Below, in pieces: positions 45,622 through 58,225 of a stretch of DNA of 64,000 bases. The translations under genes and the position numbers were made by a program. The DNA lies in the NCBI GenBank assembly GCA_025093555.1, contig JAIWNF010000068.1, forward strand, positions 1 to 64,000, read 5' to 3'. Within the stretch, counting starts at the first letter, position 1, and each line of letters opens with the position of its first letter. Source of the DNA: Circinella umbellata. Its lineage: Eukaryota > Mucoromycota > Mucoromycetes > Mucorales > Lichtheimiaceae. The notes below the pieces were generated by a model. It saw nothing but the letters and a program-made list of their open reading frames with translations. It did no database searches and had not been told where the DNA came from.

Positions 45622-46867
45622 ATATAACATCTGGTACACTCCGCTGCTTTGTGATGCATTTCATTCAAGGGCAAGCGGAGAAAAGTTTTGCATAGAGAGA
45701 TACTTCATTTTGACAAAAATGTACATGAAAAGAACTTGGAAAATAAAATGTTTAATGACATATCTCAATCAATTAGAGTGAATTATTACCACGTCTATTA
45801 TGCAATGAAGATACAATAAACCCCTTTAAAGCTGTTTTAATAGAGATTAGCTGCTATAGGTGCATTAACAAAATACACTAAGACTGAGGATGCTTTATAG
45901 CCAAAAAAAATCTTGAAATATACAAAGAAGTATGTCACAACGCCAGTTAAAGATACAATGATCGCTCCAAATGAAATACGTAATATAACACACATATATT
46001 TTATAGATGTTACGTAAAATAGAATAATGACTTCGTATGTCTTGATTTCACTCATAAAACCTTTGTGAATAGTATCAATTATGATCATTATCTGTATACA
46101 CCTGTTGGAAGATGCAGCATTACGTAGAAAAAGCAAGTCATTGATATGGATGATAAAAAAATTCGTAAGCTTAATACCATACTACATATTGCCTTCCCCA
46201 ATGGCTAAAGGATGAGTATGGATAAGCAGTTGCTATCAATAAGGCATATATTAGTAATAATGTTTTACATGAAATTAAGTATAACTGGGCCTTCAGCATC
46301 AGTTTAATCCATCCACCACCATCATCTTCAGCATCTTCATCACAGCAGCAACAACTTAAGGCCACTGAAATCGAGGTGACGACACTTGGATAGGTATTAT
46401 TATACCATAAAGAAAAATACCTCGGATCAGTAACAGTATCTCAAATGATGTTTATGCTCTTATATATTTGTAAAAATCTCTAAGCAACTCAAGATTCAGA
46501 CTGAAAAAAAGAAAATAAATAAACTCATGGCTGTTTCTGCCCTTTATCATTATGCGACAATGTTTTAAGAGACCACAAATGAGCTGAAAAGCTGGAACAG
46601 TTCAACTACTGGTTCTTCAAGTCACTAGTACCATTATTTAATATAATACACTCTTCATAAATATTTAACATAATGTGTCAGATGGGTGGGATAGATTGTG
46701 AAGATTTTTTTTGTATGAGAGTAAAAAGTAAAAATTTACTTCAAGTTCTATGAATTTGGATGGGTTTGAAGTTGAGAAGTCCAATGAAAATTGAGGTTCT
46801 GATCCTTCTTTACCAACTCACAACTCACAACTCAGAACTCACACATGCAGCATATTGTATTCATTGA
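45622..46867. other. Left part of the core, no supportable gene
   Basis: Minus-strand frames at 46136-45837 and 46365-46171 are hydrophobic (for example SIKYMCVILRISFGAIIVSL and KTLLLIYALLIATAY) and could be remnants of a membrane-protein gene. Frames change and no family is recognised. Confidence 0.3.
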
Positions 46868-47443
46868 CTAAAAATGACACTGGACAAGAATAAAATTAAA
46901 AAAGTAATTACTCCAATAAAACCCTCTATAGGAAAAAGGATCTGAAAGATCGATATAAAACATCCAAGAATTCCAGGTGTACCAGAAGCATTCCTCAATG
47001 CACCAATACCTGATTGGACTGATCCAGCTCAACTGGTGAAAGAGATTATGCAAACTAAAATGGATAAAAACACAGCAGATAATGATGCTTTAGAATAAGT
47101 TCAAAAGGGTTTTAAGGCGGTTGGAAACTCTAAAAATCAACAACTAGTACGTTATAGTAGTGACAATTGTTATAATTATTCATGTACCTATTATTTCACA
47201 AAGTCATTCAAAGATCAGTACAATGTAAGACTTGCAAGATTGGAAAATGAAAACCTAAAAACCCTGTCACGAAAATTGGCACAATGTGGTACTATAAATA
47301 CTGCCAAAATTACTAAACAATCTATAGAATCCTTGAAGAACCAAACCTTACGGCATATTATTGAAAGTGAGTTTCACAGATTTTTTGGATCAAGTATAGA
47401 ATACAGGGACATTAATAAATATTTAAGCAAGAGGTCCAATTAA
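46868..47443 (+). pseudogene. Decayed coding fragment, unknown family
   Basis: Protein-like sequence runs in one or two frames with scattered stops: HPRIPGVPEAFLNAPIPDW, PAQLVKEIMQTKMDKNTA, then an open stretch from 47240 with NLKTLSRKLAQCGTIN and ends YLSKRSN at 47443. The composition is ordinary, unlike the AT-rich island that starts right after it. Not recognised. Confidence 0.35.
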
Positions 47444-47492
47444 GGTAAGAAATGTTATATAATATATTTATAATGTTGCTATTTTTAAAATA

Positions 47493-48270
47493 TTAAATAT
47501 TTAATATATTGGATAAAAAAAGTTTAAAAGAATTAAATTGTATATTACTTATATATGTATAAAAAGAACTTTTTATTTTTATATTTTCTAAATTTTTGTC
47601 GAAAGTTTTTAATAATTCTGTACTTCTTTTAATTCTGTTATATAATTTATATTTTGTAAAGTCAATATAATCTTTTGTATCATATCCTGCAAATTCTAAA
47701 ATATCTTTCTCTTGTGATTCATTTATATTTTCTATATTATTATAAAGTTCATTATCTTTTTTTATACTTAAATAATATCTATTACTTGATGCTTTTTTTG
47801 TTTTATAAAATTTATCATTTTTATCAATAATATAAAATATATCTTCTAACTTATAATTTTTACAATAATCATCAAAATATATTTCATGTGCACAATTTTT
47901 ACAATAATTAAAAATGCTATACTTTTTATTATAATATAAAATATCATTTATATTATATATATATTTACATTTTTCACAATATTGTGGTAAATGTTTTTTA
48001 CAATAAGAAATGTCATTTCCAACTTTTGTTTTACATGACATTTCTTTACATATAATAATATTATTATTATAATAAATATTGAAATCTTTTTCTAATTCTT
48101 TTAATTTTTCGTTAAGAATATTTATTTTATTAATATGATTATCAAACTCTTTTTTTAATTTCTAATTTTTTATAGTTCAATAAAAAATAATCTTGTTTAC
48201 TCATAAATTTATTTTTATCATTTTCATCAATAAATATTTTATGGGTGCCATAATTTTTGGGTACTTCCAT
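47493..48270 (-). pseudogene. Foreign-looking AT-rich ORF, Cys-rich, one frameshift
   Basis: From ATG 48270 (MEVPKNYGTHKIF) a frame runs into an A-run near 48155, where a one-base shift restores a long frame ending at 47493. The codons are almost all A/T-ending, and Asn, Lys, Ile and Tyr dominate, unlike any other gene in the window. The middle is a Lys/Glu coiled-coil-like stretch. A Cys block follows with CKKHLPQYCEKC and FNYCKNCAHEIYF, suggesting a small zinc-binding module. The C-terminal half is basic and Tyr-rich. The composition recalls large DNA viruses, cytoplasmic plasmids or very AT-rich protists. I recognise no family, and its origin is inference. Confidence 0.5.
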
Positions 48271-48802
48271 TTTTAGTAATAAAAGTAAAGCAGTCAATTT
48301 TTCTAGTCAAGTATAGTGGAGGAAGTCGATGTTTTGCTACTTTAGCATTGTTATTTGATTTACATTGTCTTCTACTCTATTGCTTCCTCTCTCTTTCGTT
48401 TCATTTTACTTTTTGCTCTTTCGATGGCACACCCCTTTGATTTATTAATTATACGTGTGACTATCATAATAAAAAATTAATCTTATACATATGAGAAAAA
48501 AGGAAGTCGACGTTTGAGTCCTCCTAGGCCTTATAGCTTTACTCTTATTTTTGTTATTATTTGTTATTGGTTTTTATATAAAATTTCGTAGCTGATAATA
48601 TTGACAGGAGTATGAGGTATTAGTAAGTTAAATGAGGTATATCATAGTACCCAAAAATAAACAAAAATCTAAAAAGAAAATAAAAAGATACCTTTCTTCA
48701 GGCACTTTTGGGTAGTTTTGGCTCCATCGGTGGCGAAGTACCCAAATTTTCAGAGGCTAAGTACCCAAAAACCCAAATTAGGAAGGTTTACTACCCAAAA
48801 AT

Positions 48803-49041
48803 TTAGTGCACCCATATTTTATTATAAAAATTCAATGCAAAATATAATTTATTTATAGATGTTATATTATATTGTTGATATATATTTAAAACTATTTCAT
48901 TCCATTCCTTGACTTTATAATATTCTTCTTTATAATTTACATTTTCGTCAATTTCACTTTCTATAATTTCTTTATTTTTATTAATTATCTTTTTCTTTTT
49001 CTTTCAATTGGAGATGTTTTGATATATTCTCTTTCTGTCAT
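48803..49041 (-). pseudogene. Second AT-rich foreign-looking ORF fragment
   Basis: ATG 49041 starts MTEREYIKTSPIERKRK. After a one-base shift in an A-rich run near 48997, the frame continues (EIIESEIDENVNYKEEYYK, then KLYFALNFYNKIWVH) to a stop at 48805-48803. It has the same strand, composition and damage type as the ORF at 47493-48270. The ~530 bp between them holds several TACCCAAAAA-type words (48250-48800). Confidence 0.4.
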
Positions 49042-49598
49042 TTTTATTTTTTTAAATTAATAAAATTCAATTTTAAAAATATGCAAAATAATTCTTTAAT
49101 TGCTGAGTTTTAATTAAGCCTATGTTATATACTTAATCTGATTTTTTTTATATCATTCTTTCAATCTTAAAGTAATACTAAGTTACTAACAAATTTTCAA
49201 AAGATGATAATGGAGAAGAAACACATGATGAAGTGAACTAAGAAAAAGGAATGAGTGAAGATGAATATACTTATGAAGATGACGATGTTGAAAACAATAA
49301 TAACTTGATACAGGTATGTTCAACATGATATGGACCAAAGCCAACATAAGATGAAGAAAATTAATCTATATAAATAGAATTTTAATAATGATGAAATAAT
49401 TTCTGGACCACTGTCTGAACTATACCATTCACCACACAAACCAAAACTGACAAATGAGTAATTGAGATCTGCTCAATCGCGGTGCCATTTTGGATTTTTG
49501 GGGATGTTGGAGGTGCAAATGCACCAATGTATAAGATAATGTTTCAGAAGTATAAGTCTGAGCAAGATTATTAGCAACATTAACATCATTCCCACAAG

Positions 49599-50520
49599 TG
49601 AAACAATTTTTGATTGAACTTGTGTGTGAGAATGTACCTTTTGATGACTTTCCAGAAAAGTTATGGGGAATGCAAACACAATCCAAGGAATGGGAGGACG
49701 TGACTGCAAAAGACATTTTTCGGTTCATCACTTTGACTATAATGGATTTTTGGGGAATGTCTTCTCGAAATAATTTCGAAAAGAAGCATGAAAGATCGTT
49801 CTGGATGGAGTCTGTAGTGCCTATCTTTAAGTATATGTCAGTCATGAACAACCTAATTGTATTTTCATGGTAAGCAGCTACAGCATGGTGTTGATATTGC
49901 TTAATAATTTTTTATGGCATTATACTAATGATTTGCGAAAAGGTGTGAATCTTTAGTAAAAACCCATTGTAATAGTTAGATTGTTCCTGGATTCTGGAAA
50001 AACACAACAAAAAAATTATTTGCTGATGGGCTCGGTCAGAACAATGATTGCGACATAATTGTAATGGAATCATCAAGTGGATATAGTAAAGAAAATATCA
50101 ACCATTCCATGGAAGATACTTGGAAATTAATATTGATGATGACGGATTCATTATGTAATGAACTTATGAAATATCAAGGAGCTAAATTTACAGATGCACA
50201 AGAATTGGCTACATTCGGTATACAATGCATATGTGACCAGATCACGTTAATCAAGGCAACCATGTTCGATGCTCGTAGATGGCAAATTATTGAATTACAA
50301 AGTGCAAAGATCCCGATAACATGGGATGATAGATCAAATTATATGCAAGTATTTGAATTGATAGCTACTCTTCACGTAAATATTTTATTTTCTATTTTAT
50401 CTTTATTTTTTACATTTTTACGTTTCTCATGTCAGCCACTAATACACTTGTTCCATATAGATTGAACTTCTAGCATAAGAAAGCTTGAAGAAATTGTTGA
50501 AGGAACAAAATAACCACATT
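49599..50520 (+). pseudogene. Decayed gene of a Mucorales-expanded hypothetical family
   Basis: Block 1 (49599-49870) contains FRFITLTIMDFWGMSSRN. A disrupted stretch with an in-frame stop near 49976 is followed by block 2 (50064-50376), with DTWKLILMMTDSLCNELMK, LATFGIQCICDQITLIK and RWQIIELQSAKIPITWDD. Block 2 ends at a GTAAAT donor, and after an acceptor near 50460 a short IELLA-stop-ESLKKLLKEQN remnant follows. The order of D..K.LWM..D.L, FGI...G... and ..E...A.IP..W resembles proteins I recall as repeated in Mucorales genomes. Function is unknown. Stops show decay. Confidence 0.55.
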
Positions 50521-52481
50521 ATTGAAGTTGAAAGCATTTTCACTGTTTGATATTGTATAAGAGACTCAAGCTTATTTGAGCTTTAATTTGAGCTCTTATA
50601 TTATGTACCTTGTTTCAGCCATTTTCTTTCATTACTCTGCCATGTTAACTATATAATTGTCATACTTCTACCTAAACCAAATCAAATTTTATACTGAAGA
50701 TTATTTTATAGTGCACTATTTAGTATGTTTTCCCTTACTCTGCATTATCTATCTTCTTCACTTTACATACTGTACATATACCACTGGATCCTTTTTTAAA
50801 AAAAAGAAAATAAAGTACTTCGCTTATACAGCATGTGTGGAATTCTCTTCCTCTTCATAGTTCTTCCATGTCTCTTCCATTCTGCTTTATAGTGGCGTCA
50901 TACTTATAAAGTTGTTATGCAGCATCGTCAATTATCTGGACTGAAATTGAGGTATGTGTGTTATCTAGATGCGATCAAACACATTTTACCTTAGGCTAAG
51001 TGTAATACAGTACAGTGATTCGACATCTTCAATATCTTCATATATATCCCATTCAACAAATTGGTAACTTGTAATATTAGTAATTTCCAATCATCTATAA
51101 CTAAAAAGACAACAAATAACTATACTATCTTGGGTTGTGGAATTATTGGTGAATGAGTGATGGGGGAGGGTGTATTTGTTAGGGCTGACAATGTGGAATA
51201 TAGAGAGTAACATAATATATATCATAAAAAAGCAAGATAATAACACTTCGTTCCCCTTCATTTTTTACAGCTTATTTGACTTGCTGTCATGGTTACTTAG
51301 TTGTCATAGTGAAGGAGAAAAATGGCGGAGGATGGTTGGAGTATGATGGCTGGCATGTTTCCGCGTGAAACAAGAATACTGTATCAACGAGAATGCTTTA
51401 TTTCAGTGGTGGATTAATGGAGAACAAAGAATCCAAGGACATTGAACCTTTCCTTACTATACATGCATCCTGTACTTATTTACTCTCAACCTTTTCTTGT
51501 ATAATGCAGAAAAGGTATATTTTTTCTCTTCTTTATGCTTCTAGGCTATGTTCTATCACGAGCAAATATGTCAACCCTACTATTGTCATATTATCAGTTG
51601 TTGTACAGGGTTTTTTTTTGTTGAAATCATTTCATAATAATATCTTTAACTATGTACGTAACATAAGATACAGTAGACCCCCGGTTTTTTCAAGGTGGCA
51701 ATCCTTTTAAAAAGTTGCAGAACCCGGGTTTTCAATTTGGCGGGAGTGCAAGAACCGGGGCCTATTTTATTAGCTCCATCTTGGATATGCCGAAGATCTA
51801 CATATAAACAGTGTCAGATTGTATAAATGTGTCAGTCTAATAATAACTATGTATCTGATACTATCCACTTAATTTCGTGGAGTTACTGAATTCAAAGTTG
51901 AAAGTATTATTAATATCAGTATTGATTATATATTTTATATTAATGAATAATATTGTTTTCTAGTGACACAGAAATATAAAGTTTATTTTCCACTAACCGT
52001 TTGATGTTATTTTTGGTAGTAATTATTCGAGACGTGCTTTCGATGGTGGCATTTGTTTTCCACAGAAGCAAAGAAAAAGTAATTAACTACGACAACTTTT
52101 TGTTTTTGGCCTCTTTTTTTCTTTGTCAAGACTTTTTTTTACTGAGAAACAGCAAGTGGATGAAAGGGAGTAGTGATACTTTGGTATGTGCAGTGTCATT
52201 TAGCTGTTTTTCTTCTGGCTATCATGCGACACTCCTAGTCAGACTTTTGTACACATTAGCAAATCCCTAAAAAATGAATAATAGCTGGTCGGATACAAAC
52301 ATACAGTAATATAGCAGTCATATACACGACTATTCTTCGTAAGGTAGCTTATTTGACGATAACGTTCATTACCCAAGTATTGAGTTATTATAATACAACA
52401 AGATTACTATTATGTATGTATAATATCTTATATGAATGTGTTTTCTTGTTTTGCTGTGTAATATTCAACATAGTAACATTG
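50521..52481. other. Right part of the core, no supportable gene
   Basis: AT-rich DNA with short frames of no recognised family. It contains the ~97-bp mini element at 51670-51766. Confidence 0.4.
51670..51766. mobile_element. ~97-bp mini element with GC-rich inverted ends
   Basis: It starts ACAGTAGACCCCCGGTTTTT and ends AACCGGGGCCTATT, so the termini are imperfect inverted repeats (AGACCCCCGGTT versus AGGCCCCGGTT). It resembles 29275-29367 in size, start and an internal TTGCAGA..CC.GG.TTTT block. This is probably a Tc1/mariner-pogo-type miniature remnant. No target duplication was confirmed. Confidence 0.45.
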
Positions 52482-53682
52482 ATGTTTCTGCCAGCTTGAT
52501 GGCTGGTATGCCTAAGTTGATGATATTGCACCATGATCATGTCCTTGCTTTCACTGTTTTGATTAATAAGTGCTACGAACGCAACCTGACAATTATACCA
52601 AAATAAGTTTATTTCTTTGCTAGGACTAGCACTCTGGTAGATAAATTGCGATTATGATATGTCAATATATCATGTACAAATAAAATAAAATAAAATAAAC
52701 TTATAATTGAACAAAAACAATTATATTTTTGTATTTAAAGATACTTTTTGTATTAAGCAATTTACTTCACCAAGAACATAATCCCGGTCTTCTCTACCGC
52801 GCTTACAACCAAATGGGGGGGGTTGACATAAGGCTAATCGGTACTCGGCCTAAATAACACCAACAAATTATAATTATGCATTTTGTAATGCAACAATATT
52901 ATTCAATTGATTCCACTAAAATCTAGTCTCGCTACAGTAACTAATGTAGTTTACTAATACTTTGCATGGTTAAATCTATGACCCATTTTATTTTACTTTA
53001 TTTTATTTATTATTTATTTTATAATATTGTTCAACCTTCCGAAAATCATGTGTACAGAAATAGTAAAATAAAAATTATAATAAAAATAATCTTTTTCCAC
53101 GCAAAACTTTTAAAAAGAATCATCCCCATAACTCTACGTGTGACAGGGGGATATATCCATTAGATACTCTTTATTCTAAACTTTACAGGTTCTTCTTTTG
53201 ATACTCTGTTCTATTAGTTATAATGTTTTCTTGTTCATTGTTCTAGTTACAATATCTGATCTCGGGATTTGCAAGTCAGTAGATAAACAAATATGATATT
53301 TTAGTTACCAGTAAAAATAAATATGTTACATTATATTGAATGAATTAAAAGTAATGTGGTTTATTTAAAATATCTGTTATTATTATTATTATAACCGGTT
53401 CACAACAGGGACTATGCAGATAAAATATAGTACAATAGCATATATATGGCAATAATGACTTTTTTTAGAACACTGGTTTTGCGTTGTTCAGTATAATGTT
53501 GGCCTTAATAGCTTAAAGCCCGACATCGACCGTCAATGCACAACAACTGAATTTATTAGTTGTAGAGGAGTAGAATTTTTATGCATGTGGACAAACCTAG
53601 ACTTTAGAAATGACAATGAGACCCACTCAGCAGAGGTCAAATGGACATTAGAGTATCTTTTTTCATAGCTTGAAATATAGCT

Positions 53683-53732
<50 letters not shown>

Positions 53733-55098
53733 TGTCTGTGTGTGTGTCTGTGTCTGTCTTTCGATTTTATTATTATATCAATAAAACTTCTCATTTCATA
53801 ATTCCATAGACATATTGATTGAGTGAAAAAGGTTTACACTATAGGTTTCCGCCCATTTCCTGTGGCGGAAACTCAGCACTGTCACAAAAGTATTGCCGAA
53901 ATGATAGGCTAATGAAAAATTACCATGCTGACTATAGTCAATAAAGTCCTTCCAAAAATTTCAGCTTCCAATATTTCTTACGCTCATTGGGAGAGTTGTA
54001 TCTAGGTGGTTGGGGTCATCTTTAATTCTTTATTGATGATTAGACCATTACGGAGGACAGCTGATGCTTCTCGTTTGCCAAGAGACCCTGCCAGAATGCA
54101 TCAAAATATTGTGGCTTCACAGTAACAAGATCTTGAGTGTATTAGAAAGGTTAGCATTATATTATTTTAGCTTACTTTATTTGTAGTCATGATACTAATA
54201 TTTTCTTCTTTTAATAAATATACGAGCGTTTTTCGCTTTTTGATATTAATGGGTAACAGCGCGTCTGTAGGCGATATAAAATGGTGTTAATATACTAAAC
54301 ATTAAGGTACTGCAAGTCCATGTGATGGGGATTTTCCTGCTCAAGCATTTCATCAACATACAAGGAATACTACGCGATTTCAAGAAGAGTTGGAAAAGAA
54401 GTGAAGGAGTACGAGAGTATTTTTTGTGACTACAAAGCCAATAAAATTGTTGGTATCGCGACATGAATATCGTTCTGTTTTCTTTTCTAAAATAAAAAAT
54501 TGTTGTTATAAATTATTAGTCTATTCTTTATTCTCTAATACAAGATAATGATAACAATAAATTTCATTTGGTCTATAAAATAGAATATAACATAGACCAT
54601 AGCGTAAAACACTTCTTTCCCATTTCAGCTTACGTTTCTTTCTGATTTTTGTATCTAGTCTATGATAACTTTGTGTAAACTCATTACTATTAGTTGGTAT
54701 CTTTTTATTATGTACTCCGGCGCCTGATGTAATGTTGAATGGATGATACGAAAAGAAGGATTAGCAAAAGTATAGCAAAGTAATACGGGCAGGCTAGAAG
54801 GAGGTAAGAATACGGAGAAAAAAGTTTTGGTAAAGAAAAACAAGGATGGGATGTCATATCCAAAACAAAAGGTATTGTAAGAAGCAGCAAATCGACAAAG
54901 ATAATAGAATCAAGGAACCTTTGGAACAATCATCGAGCAAAGTTTATAAAGCTGAAAAACTAGCTGTCATCAGAAATTACTTTACAAGCACATCATTTCT
55001 AGGAAAAAAATACACTGGCATTGGAAAGCAGATTTGTTTTTAGAAAAGTCAAAAGTCTGGGATTAAGCCTTGTACTATAGTTGTTTTATGGTTGTTAG
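52482..55098 (-). repeat. Right arm of the large inverted repeat
   Basis: This is the reverse complement of 43003-45621, with scattered substitutions that concentrate at the outer end. It ends about 340 bp before the DRS1-type gene, so the helicase promoter lies directly outside the arm. Confidence 0.95.
53685..53760. repeat. (TC)n(TG)n microsatellite in right arm
   Basis: This is the mirror of 44345-44417, with nearly equal length. Hypervariable repeats of this type normally drift apart quickly, so the match points to a young or converted pair of arms. Confidence 0.95.
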
Positions 55099-55440
55099 GG
55101 GGTGTTGAATGTACTAAGTACTTGAAGATCCGATGTATTTTGCCTGGATACGGTCAAATTAAGCTGCATTTCTGTTATATAGCAATATAATAAAAAATCA
55201 ATTGTTTTATTATACTCAATATATATTATAATAAGATATTTATAATAGTTTTATTGTTCTATAAATTTAATAAGTAGGTTAACAATGATCCTGTCATTTT
55301 ACAAACAAACCAAAATAAGCTTTCACAGGTGGGTCGGAGTATATACATAAGATATTTCCTTTCTTGTTCAGAAAAAAAATTTCGTTTTACCTTTCTTTTC
55401 GCTTTGACGTTATTGATCGATCATAAAAAAGAATAACACC
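55099..55440. other. Promoter region of the DRS1-type gene
   Basis: AT-rich DNA between the right arm and the helicase ATG. A pyrimidine-rich stretch (CCTTTCTTTTCGCTTTGACG) precedes the start. No other element was recognised. Confidence 0.4.
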
Positions 55441-58032
55441 ATGGTTGCCAACAATGATTTTGTAATGACGATCGAAGACGACGATCAAAATATTAATATT
55501 GTCGAGGAAGAAGAAGAATTAGAAAATGACGTACCTATAGAAGAAAAGACTCAACCTGAATCCGAAACAAACTCTTCAAAGAAGAAACGGAAGGCTGAAG
55601 ACAAAAAGAAGGAAAAGAAAGAAAAGAAAAAGGCCAAAACAACAACAACTACAAAAAAGAACGACAACGATTTTGATTCTGGTTTTACATTTGCTATTGA
55701 TGGTGGTGGTTCAGCTGGTCCAAATCATGCTTGGGACTTTACTGCTGCTAAAAGTATGCTAAAGGAGGCACAGGTAAAAAAAATGTTATCCATATATAAA
55801 GTATCTCTTGTCACTTTAATCCAAATTTTAACTTATATATTAACATTTGTGTGAATTATAATCAATTAGCCAAACAGTGTGCCAAGGACCGATATTGATG
55901 CAATCATTGAAAAGAAACGACAAGAAGCAAAGGCTGCTAAAAAGAAAAAAGCAAGCAAAATGAGTACGTTTTATTATCCTGGGAAAAAAAGAGGCTTTTT
56001 CTAGTAAAATATATAACGAAAAGTATTCTAACAAGTAAATGAATTATAGGTAATGGGGACGAAGATGCATTTGTTGATGATGACGACGAAGATTTAGCAT
56101 TGGATGGTTTTGGTGCAGGTGCTGTGGATAATGAACAAAATAATGAAGAAGAAGATGATGATGACGACGAAAGTGATACTGATGATGAATCTGCAAGTGA
56201 TATGGATCAAGATAATGAAAGTGATGGAGGTGTTGAAAAGAGTGCAGAAGCAGAAGAAGCAGTAAGTTTAAAATTTACTTTTTCTTTTCTTTTCACTTAC
56301 TATGATACACTTACTTTTTGTTTTATTAACTTTTTTCAACTTTTGAATACATTATTTCTTTTAAAATTATCTAGCGAAAACGTGCCTATTTTGCATCCGA
56401 AGAAGAGAATCAAACAGAAGCACATGAATCATTTACATCCATGAATTTGTCACGACCTATTCTTAAAGGTTTGGCTAACGTCGGATTTATTAAGCCAACA
56501 GAAATTCAAGAACGTACAATTCCCGTTGCATTGCTCGGTAAAGATATTTGTGGTGGTGCAGTGACTGGTTCTGGTAAAACTGCTGCATTTATCGTACCGA
56601 TTTTGGAACGTTTATTATATCGACCTCGACAAACAGCAGCAACACGCGTACTTATTCTCTGTCCCACTCGTGAATTGGCTGCACAGGTACATAGTGTAGC
56701 AGCAAAATTGGGTGGATATACTGACATCACATTTTGTCTCTGTGTTGGTGGTTTAAATCTTAAACGACAAGAAGCAGAATTAAAAAATAAACCCGATGTG
56801 GTTGTCGCTACTCCAGGTCGTCTTATTGATCATGTTCGAAATTCTGCTGGTTTTGCTTTGGATACTTGTGAAATTTTAGTTATGGATGAAGCCGATCGGT
56901 AAGTTCAAATATATACAATATTATGACAACAGAATATGTGTAAAAAAAAAAGAAATTTAATGGTAGTTACTAATTTTATATTGTACATTTCTATCCTTTT
57001 AGTATGCTTGAAGATGGTTTCGCCGAAGAACTTGGAGAAATTGTTGAAGCTTGCCCTAAATCACGACAAACTATGCTCTTTTCAGCTACCATGACCGATA
57101 ATGTCGATCAACTTATTCGAATGTCATTAAATCATCCTACACGTTTATTCGTCGATCGTTCTAATCAAGCTGCTTCCCGACTTGTACAAGAATTTGTACG
57201 TATTCGTGCACACAAGGAAGCAGATCGTTCTGCAGTACTCGTCGCTCTATGCCGAAGGACGTTTAAATCAAGAACTATTGTCTTTTTCAAATCTAAAGCT
57301 GCAGCACATCAAATGAAAATTCTGTTTGGTTTATTAGGATTGAATGCTGGTGAACTTCATGGTAATCTTACACAAGAACAACGTCTTGAAGCACTTGAAC
57401 GTTTCCGTGATCATAAGGTTGACTTTTTAATGGCTACTGATTTGGCTGCAAGAGGTCTTGATATTAAGGGTATTGATGTTGTTATCAATTATAATATGCC
57501 AAATCAATTTGCTCAATACCTTCATCGTGTTGGTAGAACGGCCCGTGCCGGTCGTAACGGTCGGTGAGTCTTATATTTCCCGTAGTTATTTTCCCTCACA
57601 TTCCAGAAACAAGCGCTTGAAAAAGTTATTATTATTTGAGAAAGAGAAAAAAAAATCAGTATGTTGTAATTGCTGAATTTTGCCACGTAAACTTTTTTAC
57701 TTATTTATAGTTCCGTAACACTTGTTGGTGAATCTGATCGAAAAATGTTAAAGATGGCAATTAAGTCCGCAGCTGCAGGTTCACAAGTAAAAAACCGCGT
57801 GGTACCGGCCGAGTCTATCCAAAAATATAAGAAGAAGGTGGAAAAACTTACTCCACAAATTGAAGAAATTTTACAAGAAGAAAAAGAAGAACGTGCCCTT
57901 CGTAATGCTGAAATGCAACTTCAGAAAGGTGAAAACATGATTAAACATTCAAGTGATATATATTCCCGCCCAGCAAGAACTTGGTTTAAGACCAATAAAG
58001 AAAAGAAACAAACAAAGAAAGGTTCTCGTTAA
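55441..58032 (+). CDS. DRS1: DEAD-box RNA helicase, Drs1/DDX27 type, six exons
   Basis: The exons are 55441-55773, 55870-55963, 56050-56261, 56375-56898, 57003-57563 and 57711-58032. All junctions keep phase and give 681 aa. Drs1 is a nucleolar ATP-dependent helicase needed for 27S pre-rRNA processing and 60S subunit assembly. The N-terminus (~1-215) is acidic with Lys-rich KKxK blocks. The core has the Q motif (GFIKPTEIQ), motif I (AVTGSGKT), Ia (PTRELA), Ib (TPGRL), II (DEAD), III (SAT), V ([10 protein letters not shown]) and VI ([11 protein letters not shown]). [15 protein letters not shown] before the Q motif is a Drs1/DDX27 hallmark. Residues ~585-681 form the basic helical tail. Introns split the Arg codon after DEAD and the Arg codon after motif VI. 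It converges with the WRKY-like gene, with ~190 bp between stops. Confidence 0.95.
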
Positions 58033-58225
58033 AAAAAAGACAGAATGGGAAATAGATGATAGAATATGGTGATGAATAAGTATTATTAATAAGATATGAA
58101 AAAAAGTAATAATATAATAATAATAAAAAGAAAAAACAGAACAAAAAGAGTTATTTATAATTTTTTTTGGGTTACTATATCTACAAGAACTACTGCTACT
58201 ACTATTACAGATAAAAAAAAAATAT

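Larger units (their letters stand above)
43003..55098. mobile_element. 12.1-kb inverted-repeat structure (2.62-kb arms, 6.86-kb core)
   Basis: The left arm (43003-45621) and right arm (52482-55098) are reverse complements along their full length. The core between them holds decayed gene fragments and an AT-rich island with foreign-looking ORFs, but no recognised transposase, integrase or polymerase. Candidates are a DNA element with very long terminal inverted repeats, an inverted segmental duplication, or a centromere-like inverted-repeat arrangement. No target duplication was visible at the outer ends (left AATCGCTC, right GGGGTGTT). Confidence 0.6.
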
